A stretch of DNA of 64,000 nucleotides from Massilia sp. Root418 (GTDB taxonomy: Bacteria > Pseudomonadota > Gammaproteobacteria > Burkholderiales > Burkholderiaceae_D): NCBI RefSeq assembly GCF_001425265.1, contig NZ_LMEC01000011.1, positions 249,585 to 313,584 of the forward strand, given 5' to 3'. Of the stretch, positions 35,159 through 43,211 are shown one piece after another. Made by a program: the position numbers and the translations under genes. The notes beneath the pieces were generated by a model, which was not told where the DNA came from, did not search any database, and saw only the letters and a program-made list of their open reading frames with translations. Each line of letters begins with the position of its first letter. The first letter of the stretch is position 1.

Positions 35159-36496
35159 ATGGCCATAAAGAAAAAAAATTCCGACAAACCTTATTCTGGT
35201 TTTATTTTAACATTTGAGCCAGCACGTACTGAATGGCTAGCTGAGCGTGTGCAATCTGGGAAACAAATTTCCGAATCGTTTTCTGCTTTGGATGTTAGTT
35301 TTGAAAGAAGAGAGCTTGTAGCCTTGGTTTTAAACAAGAACCCATTTTCGATAAATGCACTCGCTTTAATGGAAAAGATGCACGGAAGCGGGGGAGCTGG
35401 GAAGATAAAAATGCGCATGTCAGAAATTCTTCCTTTCCCTGCTCCAGTAACTCATTTTGAACTGAGTAACCTGCATTTTGAGCTAAAGCCCTGCACTCCT
35501 GAAACTCTGCTGAGGTCAGAGCCAATTCAATGGTCAGAATTTGTTGACACTCTTTGCCGCCTTAGGCCAGAGATGCAGGAGCGGATTACTGAAATGGTCG
35601 CACGTCGTAATATGCGACCTTACTTAGCCGGAAATTCAGACAAGATTGACAGACTAAATGAGCAGCGCGACGGGCTAGGATTGAGCTTGGATATTGCGCA
35701 GATAGACCGGGCAGCCATTCTAAAAAGCCTTAACCCGGATAAAATACCAAAAGCCAATTCGATATTTGATCTACTGGACAATCTTCCGATTGCAGAACGG
35801 TCGCTATTGGAGCATGATGCCCCAATTATAAAGAAACTGCTAGGAACAGAGAGTGTAAAATCCGCCCACTTCTCCGAGGCGGGCCGTAGCGTCAGGGTGC
35901 ACATTACAGATCAGACCCCTCTGGAATCGGTATTGGGCATAGATCTATTAATATATAGCACGTGTTACAATAATTTTCTATTGCTGCAATACAAGAAAAT
36001 GCAAAAACGAGTCAAGGGATGGGCTTACACTGCTTCGCCTACTTCAAACATCCATGCCCAACTTGAATCCATGAGGAATTTCCACGAGACGGTTAATAAT
36101 GAACCAGTTCAAGATACTAATCTGTGGAGCTATCGATTAAACAATGCACCATTCTATTTTAAATTCTGCGAGCAGTTAAACATTGACGCTAGAGATGATA
36201 GTCTTATCCCGGGCATTACTTTAAGCGAACCACATTTGCGTGAATTTCTTTCACTTCCAGCCGCGAAAGAGGATGGTCAAACGCTGACGATAGGTCATCA
36301 AAATTGCCCCCGCTACCTCAATAATAGCGAATTCATTCAGCTGGCAAGGGTGGGATGGATTGGCTCAGACGCAAGAGCGACCAACTTGATAAGGAAGTTG
36401 CTAGAAGAGAACGAAAAAGGAGGACGTCGAGCAATGCTTGCAATTATTGACATTCCTCAAACTAAGGAAGCATCTAGCCGAGGCAAAAAAAAATAG
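35159..36496 (+). CDS. Unknown protein with possible D...QxK nuclease core (cargo gene D)
   Basis: I do not recognise this 445-residue protein. It follows gene C after 44 bases on the same strand and shares the low GC content. The one suggestive motif is LGIDLLIYSTCYNNFLLLQYKK: Asp262 in one strand and Gln277-x-Lys279 in the next resemble the D...(E/Q)xK core of restriction-endonuclease folds. Residues 1-230 appear mixed alpha/beta with an early basic tail. The C-terminus is Lys-rich (SSRGKKK). A DNA-cleaving role is a hypothesis only. Confidence 0.5.
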   Translation: MAIKKKNSDKPYSGFILTFEPARTEWLAERVQSGKQISESFSALDVSFERRELVALVLNKNPFSINALALMEKMHGSGGAGKIKMRMSEILPFPAPVTHFELSNLHFELKPCTPETLLRSEPIQWSEFVDTLCRLRPEMQERITEMVARRNMRPYLAGNSDKIDRLNEQRDGLGLSLDIAQIDRAAILKSLNPDKIPKANSIFDLLDNLPIAERSLLEHDAPIIKKLLGTESVKSAHFSEAGRSVRVHITDQTPLESVLGIDLLIYSTCYNNFLLLQYKKMQKRVKGWAYTASPTSNIHAQLESMRNFHETVNNEPVQDTNLWSYRLNNAPFYFKFCEQLNIDARDDSLIPGITLSEPHLREFLSLPAAKEDGQTLTIGHQNCPRYLNNSEFIQLARVGWIGSDARATNLIRKLLEENEKGGRRAMLAIIDIPQTKEASSRGKKK

Positions 36497-36857
36497 ACTG
36501 CACAGTGCCCTGCGACATTGGCGGGGTGGACTTTGTCTGTCTTCTTCCCCCAACTGACGATGCACACCAAAAAAAACTCCGGTAACGATCCGGTCAGTAG
36601 ACAGCTGTCTGGTCCAGTTCTGGTGACGTCGTCGAGCAGGCCCCTCGCCAGCCAGGTAGTTCATGATTCTTGATTTTTCCTCGGTTCACCCGCAAGATCC
36701 ACGGATTCCAACTCACAGGCCCCTGAACGAGGAATTGTGGAGCGACGTCCAACGTAGACCACGACTGCCTAAAGGGGCGAATCGATAGCTTGTAGCGGCA
36801 ATGTCCGTTTTGGGCGAAAGCTGCCGTTCGCCTGGTGCATATACGAAAGATGACCGC
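36497..36857. other. Gap between cargo and second recombinase; nothing recognised
   Basis: About 360 bases between convergent genes. Short open frames exist but lack ribosome sites and codon bias. I see no repeat or RNA structure here. Confidence 0.5.
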
Positions 36858-37724
36858 TCATCTACCCAAGTAGATAGAGGTAACCTGCTCACGAAAATGG
36901 CCCATCTCCGCCGACAACTGCAGCCGCACAGCTTGATCTACCGATTTGCTGGCCGCATCCAGCTGCCTGGATGTGAGCCCGCCGCCCGCTGGGCAGGGCC
37001 AGCCGGCCAACTCGGCATAGCGCCGCTGTGCATACTCATGCCGCAACCCATGCACGCCATGGACGCCCGCTTTGTCGCACTGCGCCCGAAAGCGGTTCAG
37101 CTGATCGCGATAGCGCATCTCCGCCGGAATCAGACTGCCTTTCCCCGCTAGTGCCTTCGCCGCATCCAGGACGGCGCGCTGCTGCACAGTCGTGATCGGC
37201 ACCTCCCGATACTTGCCGCCTTTGGTCCAGCTATCCTGCAAGCGCAGGAAGCTGCCGCGATCGGCCCACACAGGCTTGATCTTGATGCTTTCCTCCCGCC
37301 GCAATCCAAACGCAGCCTGCAACTGCAAGGACATCCGGGTATAGGGATCGGTCACGCGGGCGAGCATGTCGGCATCGAGCACCTTGGCCTTCGACACGTT
37401 GGTGACAAACACCCGCTCGGCGATGCCATACGCGTCGTTGGTGCGCGCAATGATGTTGTCCTTGCCGATCTTCTCGGCCCACCAGCGCAAGGCGCTCATG
37501 CGGTTCTTGAGCGTCCCGGTGCTAATGCCGTCCAGCTTCCATTTATCGAGCAGCGCCGCCACATGCTTGGGCTTCAGGCTGTCCGCGCTCATATGGTGGA
37601 AGCCCCGTTCCGCCAGGTCGTTCGCGCACAGGTTCAGCAAGCGCTCGCGGTCGGCCTGCGTCGCAAAGCTGCCATCCCGGTTGCGGTGACAAAGCTGTTT
37701 GAGCTGGTAGTTCAAGTCGCGCAT
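36858..37724 (-). CDS. Tyrosine recombinase, Integrase_1 type
   Basis: A 288-residue site-specific recombinase with a phage-integrase SAM-like N-terminus (LNYQLKQLCHRNRDGSFATQADRERLL) and an Integrase_1-type catalytic domain. The catalytic Arg lies in AAFGLRREESIKI, the HxxR pair in VHGLRHEYAQRRYAEL, and the terminal HFREQVTSIYLGR supplies the last His and the Tyr. The family occurs in integrative conjugative elements and genomic islands. The start at 37724 has a strong AAGGAGG site ten bases upstream. All catalytic residues are present. It faces away from the hairpin block that follows. Confidence 0.85.
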   Translation of the reverse strand: MRDLNYQLKQLCHRNRDGSFATQADRERLLNLCANDLAERGFHHMSADSLKPKHVAALLDKWKLDGISTGTLKNRMSALRWWAEKIGKDNIIARTNDAYGIAERVFVTNVSKAKVLDADMLARVTDPYTRMSLQLQAAFGLRREESIKIKPVWADRGSFLRLQDSWTKGGKYREVPITTVQQRAVLDAAKALAGKGSLIPAEMRYRDQLNRFRAQCDKAGVHGVHGLRHEYAQRRYAELAGWPCPAGGGLTSRQLDAASKSVDQAVRLQLSAEMGHFREQVTSIYLGR

Positions 37725-37908
37725 GGCAAAGTTCCTCCTTCCGATCATTGGGTTTCAACATCAATGCCGCGTGGTGTAGGTTTGTCAGGTAAGTGTTTCT
37801 GGCCACTTGTACTGCCGCAGCAGGACAAGTTGAACTAGGGCCTCGGGACACCACTCCCGTGTATGCGGTTTCTGATACTGCCTGCCTGCGCCGCATGCGC
37901 TTGTGGCA

Positions 37909-38576
37909 CCGCTGCGCGGTCCCGGAGGGAACTGCCGCAGCGGGGACCAATCACCCAGGGTCCATGGAGTGCACCTCGTGCACGGATCAAACTCAAACAA
38001 CCAAGCCCGAAGCGGGCGGAGGGAATCGCAAGGCTTGCTTGCGATGGAGGCGCTTGGCCTCGTCACTGAACACCATCACGCGGAAGTAAGCCGCTTGCCG
38101 CCTGAGGCTATGCCGTCGGCGGCGCGTCGTCACTGGCAGCACGCCGCCAGTAACGACGCCTTTGGTGACGCCGCTATCGCACGGTGTGCGACGGTCACGG
38201 CGATTCGGAAGCGCCTGCATTGGCGATTCGTGCGCGATGCTGGCCTGCAGCGATACCGCTGCTGGTAGTGCCGGCCAATCGCGCAGAGTGCAACGCAGGG
38301 CTTTGTAGCGGCCCGCTGCCACGAGGAGCTGGCGGGCCAATCCAGGCAAGGAGCTTGCCCTTGCCATGCGCGCCGCTTGGCGCTGGTCGGGAGCGTATGC
38401 TTCCCGGATTCTGTGGCGTGAAGTTCAGGCCACGGTGTCGTGCAATGACGGCTTACTTTGCTGAATAACGTGGACGCGCTTGGCGTCCGATATGGAGGCG
38501 GGTAACGACCGCAACGCCCATGCTCTGTGCATGGGACCACGCTCGACAGCGTGGGGGTGGGAGCAATTCCCGCCAC
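37909..38576. other. Dense array of about 17 stem-loops, non-coding
   Basis: A GC-rich stretch with no convincing gene but many nearly adjacent perfect or near-perfect hairpins. Examples are GTGCAC-CTC-GTGCAC (37969), GCCCG-AAG-CGGGC (38005), ATCGCAAG/CTTGCGAT (38025), CGTCGTCACTGGC/GCCAGTAACGACG (38125), TCGCAC-GGT-GTGCGA (38177), GCAGCG-ATAC-CGCTGC nested in a longer stem (38232-38284), GGCAAG-GAG-CTTGCC (38345), GGACGC/GCGTCC (38472), CCCATGC/GCATGGG (38517) and CCACGCT-CGAC-AGCGTGG (38537). Several loops share GCTTG. It lies between a recombinase and the right attachment copy. It may be a single-strand origin, recombination site cluster or structured RNA. Confidence 0.7.
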
Positions 38577-38730
38577 TTGAGAAACTTCATTCTATGCCGG
38601 GCGGCGGCGTTTTCAAGGGATTCGCCTTGGGCGCGGCCTGAAAACTCCCAGCACGGAGCACTTGCCGATGTGGCGGTATCTTTGGCGGTACTTTTCAAAA
38701 AATGGCGGAAATCGCCCTCTGGTAGTGCGG

Positions 38731-38853
38731 TTCCGGTCAGCGCACCAGTAGTTAGTATTAAGCAGCACCAAGAAGTATCAGAAACCCGCCTCCCTCATAG
38801 GGAGCGCGGGTTTTTTGTTGTCTCCTGAAGTCTGGTGGCGTGGCATAAAAGCT
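38731..38853. repeat. Second attachment copy (attR of element 1 / attL of element 2)
   Basis: Repeats the 29182 block, starting TTCCGGTCAG CGCACCAG, with only the last 17 or so bases of the tRNA and one base lost in the acceptor stem. It includes the terminator hairpin and TTTTTT. It marks the right end of the element that starts at tRNA-Thr and the left end of a second, related element. Confidence 0.8.
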
Positions 38854-38924
38854 CAGGGAAATACTGGCATTTTTGACGGTATCTCCGGCAATCGCGGAGC
38901 CGAGATACCGTCAGGGAGGCAGCC

Positions 38925-39480
38925 ATGGCGCTCACCGATATGTTCATCCGGGAGGTCAGACCCAGCAGCGCTGCGGGCGACAAGCACGCCGATGGCGGCG
39001 GCATGTATTTGCTGGTGAAGGGCAGTGGTAAGTACTGGCGCATGGACTACGGCTTCCTGGGCAAACGCAAGACACTGGCGCTGGGCGTCTACCCGGCAGT
39101 GTCGCTGGCAAGCGCCCGCAAGCGGCGCGATGAGGCCCGCACCTTGCTGGCCGAGGGTGTCGACCCGAGTCAGGCCAAGCAGGAGGGCAAGTACGCCAGG
39201 ACCGCCGCCGCCGCGCAAACCTTTGAAGTGGTTGCCAGTCAGTGGCTTCGGAAAGTCGCGCCAAGCCGTTCGGTCAGCACCCAGGACAAGGTTAAAGGCT
39301 GGCTCGACAAGAACCTCTTCCCCGTGATCGGCAAAAAACCGATTGCCGATATCTAGCCGCGTGACCTACTGGCCGCCGTGCAGAAAATGGAAGCGCGAGG
39401 CGCTGTCGAGTCCGCACATCGAGTCAAACAAGTATCGGCCAGATCTTCCGGTTCGCGGTGGCGCTCGACCTGGTGGAACG
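38925..39480 (+). pseudogene. Truncated second P4-type integrase
   Basis: Starts with LTDMFIREVRPSSAAGDK and is clearly related to the intact integrase at 29378, with the same arm-binding and core-binding segments. The frame is broken by TAG at 39354, where the intact copy reads NIKPRDV. Nucleotide similarity continues after the stop, with a one-base loss near 39433 that shifts the frame, and ends abruptly near 39480. The catalytic domain is missing entirely. Confidence 0.9.
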
Positions 39481-39521
39481 AGGCTGCGATCTTGTACACC
39501 ACGGTTTTTCAAATCGTCCAT
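39480..39521 (-). pseudogene. Start of a DUF3606-like gene cut by the junction
   Basis: An ATG at 39521 with GGAGG ten bases upstream opens a frame beginning MDDLKNRGVQDRSL, the typical N-terminus of small DUF3606 proteins. Similarity ends at the junction with the truncated integrase, so only about 14 codons remain. The function of DUF3606 proteins is unknown. Confidence 0.5.
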
Positions 39522-39534
39522 TTGATGTGCCCTC

Positions 39535-39663
39535 CTAGCCGTCAATTTGCCAGCTGAAAGCGCGCACGTCCGTGCGGCCGCACACGAAACGCACATGGTT
39601 CCGCCACGCGTCCAGCCAGGACCATGCAAATAACTGTGGCAAGAGCGGTTCTAATCGCGAGCC
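39535..39663 (-). pseudogene. C-terminal remnant of an unknown protein
   Basis: About 40 codons ending in TAG immediately upstream of the DUF3606 start, encoding FAWSWLDAWRNHVRF and GRTDVRAFSWQIDG. The aromatic-rich, strand-like sequence reads as a real C-terminus. Its 5' side stops at a run of seven or more Gs near 39665, which looks like a junction. No family is recognised. Confidence 0.4.
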
Positions 39664-39814
39664 GGGGGGGGGCGGGTGATTGGATCGGCCGATCAACTCC
39701 TCTTAAACTATCTTCAATGTCAACTATCCGCAGGTAAACTCGAATTCAAACCAAGCCATTAGCTTAAAAATTGGACGGCCCTACGGCAGATTGATTGAAG
39801 AGGTATTTCAGAAT
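39664..39814. other. AT-rich gap downstream of the Fic operon
   Basis: Contains a poly-G run and then AT-rich sequence with no gene or repeat that I can identify. Confidence 0.4.
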
Positions 39815-41050
39815 TCAGCTAGGGGTATTCGCTAATTGCAACCCAGTCAACAACACCAAATCGGACGCGCCAACTAATGGCTCCAATAGCGAAAACCCCA
39901 GTACAAGTCGGGCATTGATCACTGCGTCGTCTGTTATCAGGGCAATGCGTAACACAATATCGGGAAATTTTGCTTTTATCATACGCGCCCTAACTAGTAA
40001 CTCTGCCGTACTATCGGTAGTTACGGCCATGAGTAGCGGAATAGGACTCCGAACTGAAGAGCGAAGGTCACTAAGACGCGTGACCGCGTATTCTATTTTT
40101 ACAAGCTGGCCTAACTCTTCCGATATGCCATGGATCTGATTGACAAAATGCCAGTTCCGCTCAGGGAATTTAGACCTGAAGAGCCATTCTTTCGCTATTA
40201 TCAACGGCCTAACAGAAATTGCATCCTCTGCTACGAGATTGCGCGACGCGTCCGCTATTGCTTGGGCGAACTGGTCCTCGTCCCCCTCGATCTTGCCTCC
40301 GCCATCAATGATGAACTGCGCATATCCTGTGGCCATATATCGCATATGATGCAACAATTCTGTGTAATCACCAGTTACTCCTGCTACAGCCAAGTACTCC
40401 TCAAATTGTCCATTGCCCGCCATTAGGACATCAGAAAGCGGAAAATAGGCTGACGCAGGATCGCTTTTTTTCAAATACGCATTGAATATAATTCTGGCCA
40501 CGCGACCGTTTCCATCTTTAAATGGATGTGCGGTAATAACAACAAGATATGCAAGGAGGGCGCGAAAAATCGCTGGCTCCGTAGTTTGCGGGGTGTACCA
40601 ATGAAATGGAGAATCCCTAGGCACGGGCGCCAGCCTTAGCCAGGGCAGATAACTGATCGATAATGGAGTGGTTCTGCTAATTGGCTCCGCTTGCATTAGA
40701 CGTGCAAACACGCGGTAGGCAGTCAACTCCATTCCATTGGGTTGCGTATACAGAGCTGACTTATCAACGCTTTCCAGCGCGGCCCATTCTTGGCCAACCA
40801 TGTAGCTATGCCGCGGCTGAGTCTTGATCCATTCCCGAATAGTTTCTCGGATCGGCAAATTAGCCAACGGCACCGAGAAGCTACTCATCTGGCTGTAGCC
40901 AGGTCTAGGTTTGGAGAGCGCGATGGTAATGAGATGATCGCAGTTCTCCCATCGTGCGCGCTCTGCGTCACTCAGGCTGGTCCAACTAGGCGGCGCGAAG
41001 GGAATTCGCCAAACATGACCGCCATCGTCTCCATCTACACGAAAGCTCAT
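39815..41050 (-). CDS. Fic-domain protein (probable AMPylase)
   Basis: A 411-residue protein with an intact Fic catalytic motif, HPFKDGNGRVAR, near residue 195. Fic enzymes transfer AMP or other nucleotide groups to protein hydroxyls; the motif His and the anion-binding GNGR are all present. The region before it (FHWYTPQTTEPAIFRALLAYLVVITAHPF) fits the usual Fic core. The C-terminal 150 residues are an unassigned helix-rich region that might bind targets. No clear inhibitory (S/T)xxxE(G/N) helix was seen. It is the last gene of a four-gene minus-strand operon of lower GC content, four bases after its neighbour. Confidence 0.85.
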   Translation of the reverse strand: MSFRVDGDDGGHVWRIPFAPPSWTSLSDAERARWENCDHLITIALSKPRPGYSQMSSFSVPLANLPIRETIREWIKTQPRHSYMVGQEWAALESVDKSALYTQPNGMELTAYRVFARLMQAEPISRTTPLSISYLPWLRLAPVPRDSPFHWYTPQTTEPAIFRALLAYLVVITAHPFKDGNGRVARIIFNAYLKKSDPASAYFPLSDVLMAGNGQFEEYLAVAGVTGDYTELLHHMRYMATGYAQFIIDGGGKIEGDEDQFAQAIADASRNLVAEDAISVRPLIIAKEWLFRSKFPERNWHFVNQIHGISEELGQLVKIEYAVTRLSDLRSSVRSPIPLLMAVTTDSTAELLVRARMIKAKFPDIVLRIALITDDAVINARLVLGFSLLEPLVGASDLVLLTGLQLANTPS

Positions 41051-41054
41051 CTAT

Positions 41055-41495
41055 CTAGTGCAACCGTTGGATCGGTACAACCCGCAGACCGCGCTCAACA
41101 GTAGGAGCGCCTTCATTTGAAACATGCCCATAATAGTCGACTGGGTCGGTACTGGCTTCAGTATTTTTTCTGAACCCGAAAAAATTAATTCCTAGCCCAT
41201 GAAACGAGCACGCAAAATGCAAGTTGCCGAACAAAGAACTGTCCAATAGAAGTGCAGCCAACGGCGATTCGGAAAGGTCGACATCCTTTACTGATTCCGA
41301 CGAGTATAACAAGCGACGAGGAGACTTCTCGAGCAACAGCCTATACCGAACAGTCTTGCATACGACGTCGTATGACTGAGACACTGCGACAGGTCCTGGA
41401 GCCATTGCCGACGTGTTTCCGATTACCAATTTCTCCTGAGCGCCCGCTGAGCTGCAGAATGCTAAGCCTGCAATGATACCAAATAGAGATTTCAT
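41055..41495 (-). CDS. Secreted protein of unknown function, Fic operon
   Basis: A 146-residue protein with a clean signal peptide (MKSLFGIIAGLAFCSSAGAQ). The mature part has two cysteines (VVCKTVRYRLLL and HFACSFHGLGINFFG) that could form a disulfide. I do not recognise the family. It is four bases upstream of fic and nine bases downstream of the JAMM-like gene, so an operon is likely. A periplasmic protein next to a Fic enzyme suggests an envelope-facing or immunity role; this is inference. Confidence 0.6.
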   Translation of the reverse strand: MKSLFGIIAGLAFCSSAGAQEKLVIGNTSAMAPGPVAVSQSYDVVCKTVRYRLLLEKSPRRLLYSSESVKDVDLSESPLAALLLDSSLFGNLHFACSFHGLGINFFGFRKNTEASTDPVDYYGHVSNEGAPTVERGLRVVPIQRLH

Positions 41496-41504
41496 GCGTA
41501 CCTC

Positions 41505-41996
41505 TCAGTAATAAACTGTGTCCCGCGTGATATCGATACCCCCCATCGGGCCTATCCAAGTATACTCGTAGGTAAGAGCAGTGCTGGTATCCACAATATA
41601 ATATAAGGCCCCAGGATCTACGTGCCCTGTCTGCATCATCGCCTGCATATCAGTGGTATCGCCCCGCCCGTTTGTAGAGTTATTCGGCGAGGAGGGGTAC
41701 ATCAGATCTGGATTGCCATTTGGAACATGGGTATGGATCATCGCGACGATGACTTCACCATTGGTCACATTTGCTACCGGATTCACTCCAATGGCGGTCC
41801 CCACCACGATTGGCTCTACCCTAAGTGAGCCATCAAGCTGACGAACGACAAATGTTCCCTGCTCGTTGTGTTGGTAGATTAGTTTTCCACCCATTTCATT
41901 CGAGATCGCTATGATAGTATCACGAAGCTGGTCCAGATTAACATTGGCTGGCGTCCTCACAGGCATGGGGCTCGAGTGGTACGTATCATTATCCAA
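41505..41996 (-). CDS. Possible JAMM/DUF4329-like protein, Fic operon
   Basis: A 163-residue protein. The segment GEVIVAMIHTHVPNGNPDLM, followed by SSPNNS and RGDTTD, resembles the HxH...S...D metal site of JAB/MPN (JAMM) enzymes and DUF4329 domains, with His88, His90, Ser102/103 and Asp113/Asp116. The expected Glu is not certain. JAMM enzymes are zinc-dependent isopeptidases, and DUF4329 modules occur at the tips of polymorphic toxins. No signal peptide is visible. The assignment is tentative. Confidence 0.5.
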   Translation of the reverse strand: MDNDTYHSSPMPVRTPANVNLDQLRDTIIAISNEMGGKLIYQHNEQGTFVVRQLDGSLRVEPIVVGTAIGVNPVANVTNGEVIVAMIHTHVPNGNPDLMYPSSPNNSTNGRGDTTDMQAMMQTGHVDPGALYYIVDTSTALTYEYTWIGPMGGIDITRDTVYY

Positions 41997-42014
41997 AGAA
42001 CTTGCTCCCGAACC

Positions 42015-42203
42015 TCAATAACTCCATGGCTGATAAACCGGGCCTTGGTTATTATTGTTGTATGTTGGGTTCCCTGGAATAATTACTCTCGGGATGTCGG
42101 GATCGGTGCTGGTATTGCCGTAACTTGCCATCAGCTCGTCGAGACTATTTGGAAGGGGCTGCATATCTTCTCCATTTTTGTTGGGCCGATTGCTGGGCTG
42201 CAT
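42015..42203 (-). CDS. Small Asn/Pro-rich protein, first gene of the Fic operon
   Basis: A 62-residue frame (MQPSNRPNKNGEDMQPLPNSL...) rich in Asn, Pro and Tyr (PTYNNNNQGPVYQPWSY). Frame openings at 42248 and 42164 are alternatives. It ends 18 bases before the JAMM-like gene. It may be the leader domain of the next protein separated by a stop, or a genuine small protein. No family is recognised. Confidence 0.4.
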   Translation of the reverse strand: MQPSNRPNKNGEDMQPLPNSLDELMASYGNTSTDPDIPRVIIPGNPTYNNNNQGPVYQPWSY

Positions 42204-42248
42204 TATTGCAGGTGAGCGGAATTTACCCAAGTATATAACTAATGTCAA

Positions 42249-42368
42249 GTTTGATCTTTAACGAAGATGTAAATGTCATCGCTTTATTACTATCGTATTA
42301 GGAGTTAATCTTGAGTTTATCTTTTGGCGACCTCTAGAAACCTACCGCTCGTCGGCCTGACTCGGTAA
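42249..42368. other. Upstream region of the Fic operon
   Basis: AT-rich sequence upstream of the operon that probably contains its promoter. I could not place -35 and -10 boxes with confidence. Confidence 0.35.
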
Positions 42369-42512
42369 GAATCCGCCATCCAAAAGACGGGCGGTAAGCC
42401 GGTGCGCTGCATGGGTATCGTCCGCGTCACCTTCGCCTTGCATGGCAAGGCGGCGAGCTACAACCTGAAACGCTTGGTGTTTCTGAAGGAAGGCGGGCCA
42501 GCACCGTTCTGA
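42369..42512 (+). pseudogene. Transposase C-terminal remnant (IS5/IS1182-like)
   Basis: A 47-codon frame without a proper start, ending in FALHGKAASYNLKRLVFLKEGG. The YNLKR segment is typical of the last helix of IS5/IS1182-group DDE transposases. GC content returns to the chromosomal level here, so it probably lies at or near the right edge of the accessory region. No inverted repeats were found. Confidence 0.5.
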
Positions 42513-42879
42513 TGGGCGGATTGGGCGAAGCAGCGGCAGAATGCGGCCAGCTCGCCGCGTTATGGCGCTTCCGCCCACATCGCGACATCGGTCGGCGCAA
42601 CCCGGCCGAACTATGATGAACGTCCTCCAAGGCGGCTTGCGCATCGGCTTGCGTTCGCAGAAAGAAGGATACGGTTTTTGGATCGAGGGGCTGGGAGCAA
42701 GTGCTTCCAGAGCGCAGTTACTTGCCGACTTCAGCGAAAGCGCCGAGAATCAAACTCAGCTTATTGGTGCGATGAACATGGCATTACGTTTATCCGTACG
42801 CCTGATTATTCAGCGCCTCTTGCCTCCCGGTGCTATTTGGAGCGGCCGGCGCCTGCTGCGGGCGCTTATTGTCGTAAAA

Positions 42880-43182
42880 CTGAATCCCAGTCCCCGATCA
42901 TGTGGCTGCGACGGATATCGCCACGACGCCATCGGTGTACGGGAAGCGGCCACGCTCGGGATGGGCGTCGCCTTGCTGGTTGTGCCCGACGCGCTGCAGG
43001 GACTCCTGAGTGGCGCCCTGGTGCGCGTAGTGCCCGACTGGTGGGTGGATGCGGGCAAGGTGTCAATGTTCTACAGTACCCGCAACCTCATGCCGGCCAA
43101 ATCGCGGGCGTTCATCGATTTCGTGAAAGAGGAGTTCATCCGCTTGGGGTACGGGGAGCAGTTCGACGGCTCCGGTACCTGA
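42880..43182 (+). pseudogene. LysR-type regulator, C-terminal remnant
   Basis: The last 100 codons of this frame match the end of a LysR effector-binding domain: VREAATLGMGVALLVVPD, LSGALVRVVPDWW and RNLMPAKSRAFIDFVKEEF. The DNA-binding helix-turn-helix and most of the ligand domain are missing. The sequence before about 42880 is scrambled over several frames, which fits decay by frameshift and deletion. It is convergent with the next gene. Confidence 0.7.
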
Positions 43183-43211
43183 TGGCTTGAGCGCCAGACC
43201 GGCTCCCTTCC

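Noticed and set aside
37909..38576. CRISPR array or integron attC array
   Set aside because: The stems differ in sequence and spacing, there is no constant repeat with unique spacers, no cas genes and no integron cassette genes.
37725..38730. A retron or group II intron
   Set aside because: No reverse transcriptase gene or intron domain V-like motif was found near the hairpin block.
38731..38748. A second tRNA-Thr gene
   Set aside because: Only the 3' end is present, with a base missing from the acceptor stem; D-arm and anticodon arm are absent.
42541..42880. A full LysR-family gene
   Set aside because: No helix-turn-helix and no frame carrying the rest of the ligand domain; only the last 100 codons match.
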